64,000 bases of DNA from Excoecaria cochinchinensis (taxonomy: Eukaryota > Streptophyta > Magnoliopsida > Malpighiales > Euphorbiaceae): contig CANTUQ010000078.1 of NCBI GenBank assembly GCA_947683425.1, positions 2,358,001 to 2,422,000 on the forward strand. The letters are read 5' to 3'. The stretch's first letter is position 1. Every line of letters starts with the position of its first letter. A model generated the notes under the pieces. It was not told where the DNA came from and ran no database searches. It saw only the letters and a program-made list of their open reading frames with translations. This document shows positions 47,301 to 57,736 of the stretch, in pieces. The translations under genes and the position numbers were made by a program.

Positions 47301-49152
47301 TGAAATTGAGTGTGATGCTTCTGGTGTAGGTATTGGGGCTGTTCTAATGCAAGAAAAGAAGCCAGTAGCATATTTTAGTGAGAAGCTTCATGGAGCCCAG
47401 CTCAATTATTCAACCTATGACAAGGAGCTTTATGCCTTGGTGAGAGCCTTGGATGTGTGGCAACATTACCTCCTACCCAAGGAGTTTGTTATTCACACGG
47501 ATCACGAGTCCCTTAAACACTTGAAGGGACAAGGTAAGCTGAATAAAAGGCATGCTAAATGGGTTGAATTTATTGAAACATTTCCCTATGTTATTCAATA
47601 CAAGCATGGAAAGGACAATATTGTTGCTGATGCATTATCCAAAAGATATGCCTTGATTTCTACACTTAGTTCTAAGTTGTTAGGATTTGAGCATGTTAAG
47701 GAATTGTATGTTGATGATTCTGATTTTGGTAATGTATATCATGCATGTGAACATAAAGCCTTTGATAAATTCTATAGACATGATGGATTTTTATTTAAGG
47801 GCAGCAAGCTTTGTTTACCTAAGTGTTCTATACGTGACTTGCTTGTATTAGAGTCTCATTGTGGGGGATTGATGGGACATTTTGGGGTACATAAGACCTA
47901 TGACATGTTGAATGAGCATTTCTTTTGGCCACGCATGCGAAAAGATGTGAAAAAGGTGTGTAATGCATGTGTTGCATGTAAACAAGCTAAGTCTAAATCT
48001 ATGCCTCATGGATTGTATATGCCTTTACCCGTACCTAGTTCTCCTTGGACTGACATTTCCATGGATTTTATGCTTGGTTTGCCCAGGACAAAACGTGGTA
48101 GGGAGAGTATCTTTGTTGTGGTAGATAGGTTTAGTAAAATGGCTCATTTTATTGCTTGTCATAAATGTGATGATGTTGTGCATGTTGCTGATTTATTCTT
48201 TAAGGAAGTTGTCCGTTTGCATGGTATTCCACACACCATAGTTTCAGATAGGGATACAAAGTTCCTTTCACATTTTTGGCGTGTTTTATGGGGTAAGTTA
48301 GGAACAAAGTTATTGTTTTCTACTACTTGTCATCCTCAAACTGATGGACAAACAGAGGTTGTGAATAGGACGTTAGGGACTTTATTACGTGCTATTGTGG
48401 GTAAGAATCTTAAAACTTGGGAAGATTGTTTGCCTTTTATTGAATTTGCTTATAATCGAAGTATTCATTCTTCCACTGGTTTTTCACCATTTGAGCTTGT
48501 TTATGGTTTTAACCCACTAACTGTGCTTGATCTTTGTCCTTTACCTTTACATGAGCTTTCGAGTTTGGATGGTAATAGGAAGGCAGAATTGGTCAAATCC
48601 TTACATGAGAAAGCACGGGCAAACATTGAAAAGAAAAACAGGCAATATGCTGATAAGGCGAATAAGGGAAGGAAACACGTGGTGTTCACCCCTGGAGATT
48701 GGGTTTGGGTGCATTATCGGAAGGAAAGATTTCCAAACCAAAGGAAAGGAAAGCTGGATGCACGCGGTGATGGTCCTTTTCAAGTTTTGGAGCGCATCAA
48801 CGATAATGCCTATAAAATAGACTTGCCAGGTGAGTATGGTGTTTCTGCTACATTTAATGTTTCTGACCTTTCTCCTTTTGATGTAGATGCAGATTTGAGG
48901 ACAAATCTTTTTGAGGAGGGAGGGAATGATACGGATCAGCCAGATACTCAGGATTCTTTGAAGATTCCAAGTGGACCAATTACAAGGGGGCGAGCTAAGA
49001 AGCTGAAAATGGCTATGACAACTTATGTACAAGGCTTTGTTACTCAAGAGCTGAATGAAGATGTCTTTGAGAAGTGTCAAAAAGAGCTTGAAGGAGGTTT
49101 TCACAAAGTACTTAGCCTTTTGGAAGCTTCTAGTGAAATTGGGCCAATTTAA
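44395..49152 (+). pseudogene. Gag-pol polyprotein of element H, single nonsense codon
   Basis: One frame of 1585 codons. Gag part from 44395: Gag domain about 95-255; CCHC C325, C328, H333, C338. TAA at 45604-45606 replaces an expected Gln (SLEQRENIFHT in element B). After it, numbered from the Met at 45649: protease VDGGS at 6-10; RT D345 and YFDD 407-410; RNase H D556; integrase HHCC H737, H744, C774, C777; D806, D867, E903; DGPFQVL at 1041-1047. The tail from about residue 1094 is LTR-encoded, with GPITRGRAKKLK at 1109-1120. Apart from the stop all catalytic residues look intact. It supplies particle, protease, RT and integrase. Confidence 0.92.
48891..48908 (+). promoter_or_regulatory. 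Hairpin beside polypurine tract, element H (compensatory variant)
   Basis: AGATTTG, AGGA, CAAATCT: 7-bp perfect stem. Relative to the other elements a C-G pair has become T-A on both arms, so the pairing is kept. Followed by TTTTTGAGGAGGGAGGGAA and the LTR. Confidence 0.75.
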
Positions 49153-49752
49153 GTCATTTTTGGGTTTATACTACTTTGGGCTTTATTTGTACAAGTCATG
49201 TGCTTCATTTAAAAGTCACATGACTCATTTATTTAATGACTTAATGGGCTAAACGAATTGGGCTTTTAGATTGGGTTTAGTTTAGTTATTTTGGGTTTTA
49301 ATTAGTCTTTCTTTTGGGCTTATTTTAAGTGTGTTTAACTCTTTAGTTTGGGCTTAATTTATCTTGTAAAGCCCATGGACAATTCGGCCTAGCTTAGTTT
49401 AAGGCCTCATTAGGGTTTTCTTTATGTTATTTTGCTAGCTAGGGTTAGCCACCATATAAATAGGCTATTATAGATTGTAAACAGCAGATTTTGAATGATA
49501 TTCATTGGCTTAGCCGAATTTTCTTTGCTTAGAATGAGAGTGAATTGCTTTCTTTTCTATTGCATGAAGAATTTGATTAACTTATCAATTGTTTGATTGT
49601 GGCGTTTTTCAGGTTCTTTAATTCCCGATTATTTGCGTTTTCAGTCACAGGTTGATTGGGGGTTCAATAGGGAGGGTGTTTGTCTGATTTTGGTTTGCTA
49701 TTCAAATCGTATGTGTGGGTTTGTAGCTCGTTAGCTATTGGGTTCCGCATCA
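48927..49752 (+). repeat. Element H 3' LTR
   Basis: 826 bp, TGATACGGATCAG to GGTTCCGCATCA, uninterrupted. The pol frame ends inside it at 49152. Confidence 0.95.
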
Positions 49753-52700
49753 ACAAAGATGCTGTCCCTCCCTTTCCTGGTCCTAGGTAAACCCAAAACA
49801 AAATCCATAGAAATGTCAGTCCAAGGTTCACTAGGTACAGGCAATGGTGTATATAATCCATGAGGCATTGTCCTAGATTTAGCCTGTTTACAAGTAATGC
49901 ATCTGGCACAAACCCTTTCCACATCTTTTCTCATGTTTGGCCAATAAAAATGTTCATTAAGCATACCTAAGGTCTTTTGCACACCAAAATGCCCCATTAA
50001 CCCCCCACTATGTGATTCCCTCACAAGCAACTCCCTAATAGAACATGTAGGAATACAAAGTTGTTTACCCCTAAAAAGATATCTTTCATGCCTATAATAC
50101 CTATCAAATGCAGCACGCTCACATGCATGATACACAGTAGCAAAATCAGCATCATCAACATACATCTCTTTCAAATGCTCAAATCCAAGTAATTTAGAAG
50201 TAAGCATAGAAATCAAAGCGTACCTTCTGGATAGTGCATCTGCCACCACATTTTCCTTACCCTGCTTGTACTTGATCACATATGGAAACGTTTCTAGAAA
50301 TTCCACCCATCTTGCATGCCTTTTGCTCAATTTCCCTTGTCCCTTCAAATACTTGAGGGATTGATGATCACTATGAATCACAAACTCCTTAGGCAGCAAG
50401 TAGTGCTCCCATACTTCAAGTGCTCTTACCAATGCATAGAGCTCCTTATCATAGGTGGAATAGTTCAGAATTGGCCCACTCAACTTCTCACTGAAATATG
50501 CTATGGGACGTTTTTCCTGCATCAAAACAGCACCTATACCAATCCCAGAAGCATCACATTCAATCTCAAAAGTCTTAGAAAAGTCAGGCAAACACAAAAC
50601 AGGCGCATTACATAATCTCTCTTTTAACATGCAAAAAGCATTTTCTTGCTCTTTCCCCCATTTAAACCCAACATTCTTTTTGACTATCTCATTCAGTGGC
50701 GCGGCAATAGTAGAGAAATCTCTAACAAATCGCCTGTAAAAACTAGCTAAGCCATGAAAACTCCTCACCTCACTAACAGTCTTAGGCGTTGGCCATTCTT
50801 GAATAGCCTTCACCTTTTCAGTGTCAACTTCCACTCCTTCCCCACTAACCACAAAACCTAAGAAAATTACTTTATTCATGCAAAATGAGCACTTCTTAAG
50901 GTTTCCATACAACTTCTCCTTTCTCAACACACTCAAAACAGCTTTCACATGCAAAATATGGTCATCTAAGCATCTGCTATAAACCAGAATATCATCAAAA
51001 TACACAACTACAAACTTTCCAAGGAACTCACGCAAGACATAATTCATTAAGCGCATGAAAGTGCTAGGTGCATTAGACAACCCAAAAGGCATTACTAACC
51101 ACTCATACAATCCGTATTTAGTCTTAAACGCAGTTTTCCACTCATCTCCCTCTTTCATCCTAATCTGATGAGAGCCACTCTTTAAATCAATTTTTGTAAA
51201 CAAACATGCACCATGCAATTCATCAAGCATATCATCTAATCTAGGAATAGGGTGGCGATACTTTACAGTGATTTTGTTGACCGCCCTGCAATCCACACAT
51301 ATCCTCCAAGTCCCATCTTTCTTAGGTACCAAAAGAACTGGTACTGCACATGGACTCATACTCTCTCTCACATACCCCTTTTGCAGCAGCTCATCCACTT
51401 GTCTTTGTAACTCCTTCGTCTCCTCCGGGTTACTTCGATAAGCAGGTCGGTTAGGAATCTGAGCTCCTGGTACTAAGTCAATCTGATGCTCAATCCCTCT
51501 TAAGGGTGGCAGTCCGTGTGGCACATCTTTAGGAAATACATCTTCATATTCCTGCAACAAGGTTACAAAAACACTAGGCAAACTCGGGTCAAGGTCAATG
51601 TTAGAAAATAAAGTCTCCCTAAACCGAATTAATATTAAAGCTCTCTTGCCTAAGCACGCACTTTTTAACTCTCTCTCTTTTGCGTAGAGACATGGTTGCT
51701 TCTTAACCTTTTCACTCCTCCAAGTTCTTTTTGCTGACTCTTTTCTTTTCCTTCATTCACTAACTTTTTCTCTCCTGCACTTCCCATCTTCTTTTCCTTA
51801 CTAGTGCAGTCACTCACCATTGGGCCTTTATTTTTATTCTTTTCTCTCATGGCCTCTTTTCTCTCTTCTTTTTTTTTCATCTCACTACCCGAATTCCCAC
51901 TTGAAGATTGCTGAATCTTCAACTGTTCCATGTATGTTTCTTTAGGTGACAAAGGTGCAAGAGTGATTTTCTGCCCATTATACATAAAAGAATACCTGTT
52001 CAAATACCCATCATGCATAACACGCCTATCAAATTGCTAAGGCCTACCTAACAATACATGACCAGCCTGCATAGGCACAACATCACATACGACGTCATCA
52101 GCATATCTACCAATGGAAAATGAGACAACTACCTGTTTGGTCACTCTGACTTCACCACTATCATTCAGCCATTGCAGCCTATAGGGACTAGGGTGTTTCT
52201 CACATTTAAGCCCCAATTTCTCTACCAATGTCGTGCTAGCAACATTTGTGCAACTACCCCCATCTATGATAAGACTACAAGCTTTACCACCTACCAAGCA
52301 TTTAGTGTGAAAGATGTTCTCCCTCTGTTCTAGGCTATTTTATTTTACATTCACATTTAATGCACGCCTAATAACTAAGGATTCTCCCTTAACAGCATAC
52401 TCAACAAACTCCTCATTATCAGAACAGTCCTCTAAAGGTGGCATTTCATCACTATCAGATTCATTACCCTCATCAGACTCAGATACAATTTCCCCACCCC
52501 TAATAAACATAGACTTCCTATTTGGACATTCACATGCATAATGACCACGCGCTTGACATTTAAAACATTTAACTTCTCTATGTTTAGTATTAGAAGGAAT
52601 TACATTAGAAGTACCTTTTGAGTCGGTTTTGCCACTCTTGATGTCCTTAGATTTGTCCTTTGAATCATTGGACTTCTGAACAGTCTTGTTCTCTTCCTTT

Positions 52701-53548
52701 TTCCACTTCGGATTCCAATTTGAAGTTGAACCCGAATTCTGAATTCTATGGCTTCCCTTATACTTCAATTGTCTCTCCACCTTCATGGCCATGTTTACCA
52801 ACTCTTCCATGACGATGAATGGGTGTAACTCCACGACATTAGCAATCTCCCTATTCAAGCCATTCAGAAACCGAGCCATGACTGCTTCTTCTTCTTCCTC
52901 AACATTGGCTTTAATCATCAACATCTCCATCTCCTTGTGGTAATCTTCTACTGTCCTAGACCCTTGAGTGAGTCTTTGCAATTGTTGATGTATATCCCTG
53001 TAATAGTAGCTTGGTACAAATCTCTTCCTCATGATTCTCTTCATTTCTTCCCAACTAGCTACAGGAGCTTCGCCAATTCTTCTTCTGGTCTTGTTCAATT
53101 CATCCCACCATACTAAAGCATAGTTAGAAAATTCAACAGCAGCAAGTCTTACCTTTTTATTTTCAGAATAGTTATGGCAAGCAAAGACCATCTCCACCTT
53201 CCTTTCCCACTCCAAATACTCCTCAGCATCATTTCTGCCCCTGAATGATGGAATCCTCATCTTGATAGCATTGATGTTGCTATCTCTGTCTTCCTCCCTT
53301 CTCGGCCTTCCTCTCACAGATTGCACTTCATCCCCATCATAATCATCTTGGTCATACTCGTCATTATGAACTTGACCCCTCCTTGCATTCTTCCTGGTGG
53401 TATTAGTAGTACTATTTTCCAACCTGTCCAGCCTGTCATTAACGTTTCTCATCTCCCTCATGAACCTCTCAAAAGTTCCTTGCATCGCTTGAATTGCAAA
53501 GGAAATCTCCTCTTGGGACATTCCTTTCTTGCTGGATTCTTCAGTCAT
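49753..53548 (-). pseudogene. Element G gag-pol, N-terminal part (gag to integrase)
   Basis: Gag 52343-53548, with Gag domain and CCHC (CFKCQARGHYACEC). Protease IDGGSCTNVA in 52037-52297. RT, RNase H and the first half of integrase in 49753-51581 (YFDDILVY, ECDASGIG, HSGGLMGHFG, CARCITCKQAK, SMDFVLGLP). Breaks: TAA at 52340-52342 after NVNVK; TAG at 52037-52039 where LLGRPWQF expects Trp; and a frame change near 51720 in the protease-RT spacer. It then meets element H within IFVVVDRFS. More decayed than B and H, consistent with its position as host of H. Confidence 0.9.
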
Positions 53549-54579
53549 TGTGTGTATTTCTGCAAAAAGGTTAGTTTAACAACCTCACCACACTCCCTCA
53601 CGTGTTTGCACTCAAATGATGTCACTCCACTCGTGTTTCACTCAAATCTAGCTTTTACCCTCTTATGAGCTCACACACTCAAGCCTTTTTCCACTCCACT
53701 TGCCGTCTCCAATTGCAATTCAGAACTCAATTCTAGTTCAAGATAATTCACAAATAGCAAATTAAAAAGAAGAATGCAATGAAAAACACTTAACAATGGA
53801 AGGTAGGCTCAATTCTAGAAGCAAAAGACCAAAAATGAAGAACGTTGAAATGAGCATACAAGGTGAAGATATGTATGCTGTCCGAATTGTATAAATTTAA
53901 CTAACAAGAATCAAATTGTTAATTATAGTGTAATCGGAAGCAAAAACACAAGACACCAAAAAAAAATGAAACTTAAGAATGAAAGAAATGACAAAACTAA
54001 TGCAAGATTGCGGAAATTGAAATCTCCCAAGTGGAAAATTCAACTTAGATGCAAGACAGAAATGGAAAAGTTCAAAACCAGATGAATAATGTGAGGTTCG
54101 GCCCAAAACGACTAATACAAGATACAATTCAGCCCTATAAAGCAAGCCCAGTGAAATTTCGGCCTAATAGACAAGCCCAATGTAATTTCGGCCTAATAGA
54201 CAAGCCCAATGCAATTTCGGCCTAACGAAGCTTAATTAACCCTAATTGGATTGAGGTAAGTCTATACTGTTCCAGCCGCAATTAATTTTTTTTTTTTTTT
54301 AAAACTTCAGACCCAATTTTAAAAGCTTAAACAACGTTTTTTTGGATTTTGAAGGGCTAGTTAACGAGCATAGCTGGTTACTTTTGTAGATCTCGAAATT
54401 CCCTTTTCGAAAAGTTATTATAGAGCAAAATCGGACACCGGAAACAAAAGTTATGGCCAAATAAATCTAATTTCGGATTCTAAGCAAATTTTGATGCAAA
54501 CAACTAAAACAAAATGCGATTTTAAAACAAAGACAAGGATAGTTAAGAATCTAATCCTAATTCAGGCTCTGATACCAAC
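53549..54579 (-). other. Element G leader and PBS
   Basis: Noncoding leader. PBS complement GCTCTGATACCA at 54566-54577. TTTTTGCAG (element strand) about 10 bases before the gag ATG resembles a 3' splice site. A TTTCGGCCTAATAGACAAGCCCAA-type direct repeat lies at about 54158-54225. Confidence 0.7.
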
Positions 54580-55267
54580 TGATGCGGAACCCCAAGGTTA
54601 TATAGAACCCGAAACCCCAAACACACAAATGGCAAGAAACAAGAACAGAAATTAAATCCCCAATCTAAAGAACCCCCAATCAATGAAATGAAAGGAAACG
54701 CTTATGATAGATTGATTTGAAGAATAAGAACAGAAATTCGCCACAAGATGAAATACCTTGATAAGAAATTCGTTCCTGATGCAAAAGAAGAAGACAAATC
54801 CTCCCCAATGGTAAATTCGGCCAAAAGTCCCCTAATACATTCTATCACGTGGTATTTATACCACTAATTAAAAAAGAAACCCTAACTAAACAAGACCTTA
54901 ACAATGGGCTGCCAAACATAACTAACTTAAGCCCATTTCGCTAATTAAGCCTAATAAACAAGAAATTAAACCCAATAGCTTAAATAAATAACAAAACACA
55001 ACTTAATGAGCCCAAAAACAAGCCCACGCGCCTAACATAACGTTTGGGCTGCCCAAAGCTTATTCCATTGGCTTTAAACAAATTAATGAGCCCATTTGAG
55101 TTCCCTCTTGAAGATTCGGCCCCAACTCCTCTTGCTTGTCCATATCTTCCACCATTCGGCCCATGTAGGCTTTGAGACCCTCCTTGAATTTCTTGGCTCT
55201 TGATCTAGTCACTGGGCCTTCTGGTAAAGCTAGTTCATCTCTTGGTTCCTTGGTCGTGCTCACATCA
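54580..55267 (-). repeat. Element G 5' LTR
   Basis: 688 bp, TATAAATA (minus strand) at 54853-54860. The frame at 55060-55263 is the untranslated duplicate of the pol tail. Confidence 0.92.
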
Positions 55268-55272
55268 TCATG

Positions 55273-55332
55273 TCTATGCCATATTGTATGTTCAAGGGGT
55301 TTCGGGTTCTTTAGCCTTGAGGTTTCGCATCA
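55273..55332 (+). repeat. Element F 3' LTR, last 60 bp
   Basis: Resumes after the right TCATG copy of element G and ends GGTTTCGCATCA. Confidence 0.85.
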
Positions 55333-56119
55333 CGTATCCACCATCGTCATGATCTCAGGCTATCTCTGTGAAGTATACTTGTACATGAGTAATAAGTAGA
55401 TTGTTTTCGGTTATATGTTCTATTACTTCTGAGTGTTGGCAATTGTTATTGCTTCCGAATCTGCTTTGACTCTGAGTAATGACTTGCACTCTTGACTATG
55501 TATGTGATAAGTTTCTGAATATTTTTATGCAAGTATCTTTATTTGCTATGCATGTGTTATGTTTTGTTGTGACTTCTTCAGAAGTCCTTTTCTTTTGTTC
55601 ATCTCCACTAAGCGCTATCACTTGGCACGGATGTTTGGTTTCGTGTAGGTTTGAAGGTTCTGTTCTGAGCGAGATTCCCCATCTGCTGGCCACTAGGAAT
55701 TGTCTTTGAAGTTGTTCTTTTGAAATAGTTATAGTATTCTTTTGTATAGGACTCTTGTATAGCATTTTGTTCATGTATGAGGCATGATATTTTGATATAT
55801 GGCCTGTAATGATTTCGTATATGTTTACGTTTTAAGTTCAGCAATATAAGTATATGTTATTTTCTGAGTTGTTTCCGCTCCAGCTAGCTTGTGTATGATT
55901 TTATTGCATTCGCTTCGGTTTGTTAGCTTGTATTGTGTGTGTGTGTTCGAGTGGCAACCCGATGTTCCTTCAGAGGGGAATTGTCCGGATTTGAGCATAT
56001 GCTTGGAGCATATGCTGGCCAATTGTCCGGATTTGAGGAAGGTTCAATTCAGCCGGAAAGTAAGGGTAACATGGGAATGACTGGATCTGCTAGAGGAGTT
56101 AGACGAAGAGGGCAAGTAG
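55333..56119 (+). pseudogene. Element L: Tekay-like LTR and gag-end remnant, left part
   Basis: The CCACTAAGCGCTATCACTTGGCACGG motif near 55605 matches the motif found in the Tekay LTRs at 11592 and 18963. About 55930-56119 reads as decayed gag end with a duplicated GTCCGGATTTGAG stretch and a basic RGVRRRGQV end. It continues at 61510 (PAWCFAMIREKEDEEAGPSG), resembling the Gag-protease linker of Tekay elements. Split by solo LTR J. Low sequence quality, so the boundaries are approximate. Confidence 0.45.
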
Positions 56120-56865
56120 TGATGCGGAACCCCAAGGTTAAAGAACCCGAAACCCCTTGAACATACAATATGGCATAAACATGAATAAGAGTAAATCCCC
56201 AACCCTACTGAACCCCCAATCAATAAAGTGAAAGGAAATGAAAATAATTAGGTTGATTTAAACACAAAAACCGAATTTGCCACAAGTAAATACCTTGATA
56301 AGAATTAATGTTCTTGATGCAAAAGAAGAAGACAAACTATCCTCTCCAAAAAGGTGAATTCAGCCAAGCCAAATAAGTTTTTTTCAAAATAGTCAAATCT
56401 GAATACAAATGAGTTTAATGAGGTATTTATATCCTCCTAAAACAAACCCTAACCCTAATTAAGTAAGAGGGGCCGAATTTCCCAAGCCCATTAGGATTGG
56501 AAATTAGGTCCATTTTCCTACTTAGAAAAGATAAAACAAAACCAAATGGATGGGCTGCCCAACAAGGATGGCGTGAGCCCATGTCCAAAGGCCTAACTAA
56601 TACACTTAATCAAATAAAGATAACAAACATAAGTCCTAGCTAAGAGCCCAAACAATTTAGCCAATAAGTCCATTAAACATCACATGCATTGCACATGTAT
56701 TGTGTCACATGATGTGCACATGTCAAGTGTCACATGCATTGCACATGTCAAGTGGCACATGACTTGCACATGTCAAATTTATCATGCACATTTGGTCTTC
56801 ACAATTCTGCCACATTGAGTTGGTCTTGATGCCATTCGGCCCAACCTTCTCTTGGCTATCCATAG

Positions 56866-57736
56866 TGATGCGGAACCCCAAGGCTAAAGAACCCGAAACC
56901 CCTTGAACATACAATATGGCATGAACATGAACAAGAATAAACCCCCAATCTAAAGAACTCCCAAACAACTATGTGAATGGAAACGCTTATAATAGATTGA
57001 TTTAAAACATAAGAACAAAATTCGCCACAAAGTAAATACCTTGATAAGAATTAAAGTTCTTGATGCAAAAGAAGAAGACAAACAATCCTCTCCAATGAAG
57101 AATTTGGCCAAGCCAAATAAAAGTCTCAAAATATCATAATCTCCAAGTCTGAATTACAAATTCGTTTTTGAGGAGTATTTATACTCACTTAAGCTAATAA
57201 AAACCCTAATTAATCAAATAGGCCTTAAAACATGGGCCTTACACCAAGATAACTAAAGCCCACACTAATTAACTTAAAATATAGCCCAAAAAGCCTAAAA
57301 AGAACTAATTAAATGAGCCCAAGCTAATTAAAGCACATCTCACTTAAATAAGCCCAACAGAATAAGTTAAGGCCTAACATATTACAAATAATCAAATAAA
57401 AATAATAAATAAAAGCTTAAACTAAAGCCCAAACAAAACAGCCCATTAAATCCATTAATTGGCACATGCATTGCACATGTAATGTGTCACATGATGTGCA
57501 CATGCATAGCACATGACATGGCACATGTCTAGCACATGTCAAAGCACACGGATGGCACATGTCAAGGTCACATGACTTGCACATGCCTCTCTTCAAAGTC
57601 TCTTTTTGATTCGGCTTCTTCATAGCTACAGTAAACCACCTTCAAGCCTTCTTGAACTTTCCCAAATTTAATCTCCATAAATCTGAACTTGCAATGTTTA
57701 TAATCTTGCAATATTGACCCCCCTGTGCACGCATCA
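56866..57736 (-). repeat. Element K 3' LTR
   Basis: 871 bp. CACATG array at about 57462-57585. The ORF enters it at 57736 and stops at 57568. Confidence 0.93.

Larger units (their letters stand above)
38600..49752 (+). mobile_element. Element H: young CRM-like autonomous-type element
   Basis: Plus-strand element about 7.95 kb long without its own insertion (element I). LTRs of about 825 and 826 bp, perfect TSD ACAAA (38595-38599 and 49753-49757) in the integrase of element G. PBS at 42629-42641, gag-pol 44395-49152, polypurine tract 48911-48926. By eye the two LTRs differ at only about five positions, so the insertion is recent. Confidence 0.95.
37099..55267 (-). mobile_element. Element G: CRM-like autonomous-type element, split by element H
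   Basis: Minus-strand element with LTRs of 686 bp (37099-37784) and 688 bp (54580-55267) and a perfect TSD TCATG (37094-37098 and 55268-55272). Gag-pol is interrupted inside integrase by element H (38600-49752). LTR ends TGATGTGAGCAC... and ...GGTTCCGCATCA on the element strand. Confidence 0.92.
35204..55332 (+). mobile_element. Element F: 5'-truncated gag-only CRM-like element
   Basis: Plus-strand partial element: gag plus acidic-module ORF (35204-36260), hairpin, polypurine tract, and a 3' LTR (36267-37098 plus 55273-55332) split by element G. The 5' LTR, PBS and about the first 106 gag codons are missing and replaced by an unrelated LTR fragment. No pol. Confidence 0.8.

Noticed and set aside
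55060..55263. Separate small gene with GPVTRSRAKK motif in a 5' LTR (also 10491-10754)
   Set aside because: It is the LTR duplicate of the pol tail and lacks its own start context; in the 5' LTR it lies upstream of the transcription start.
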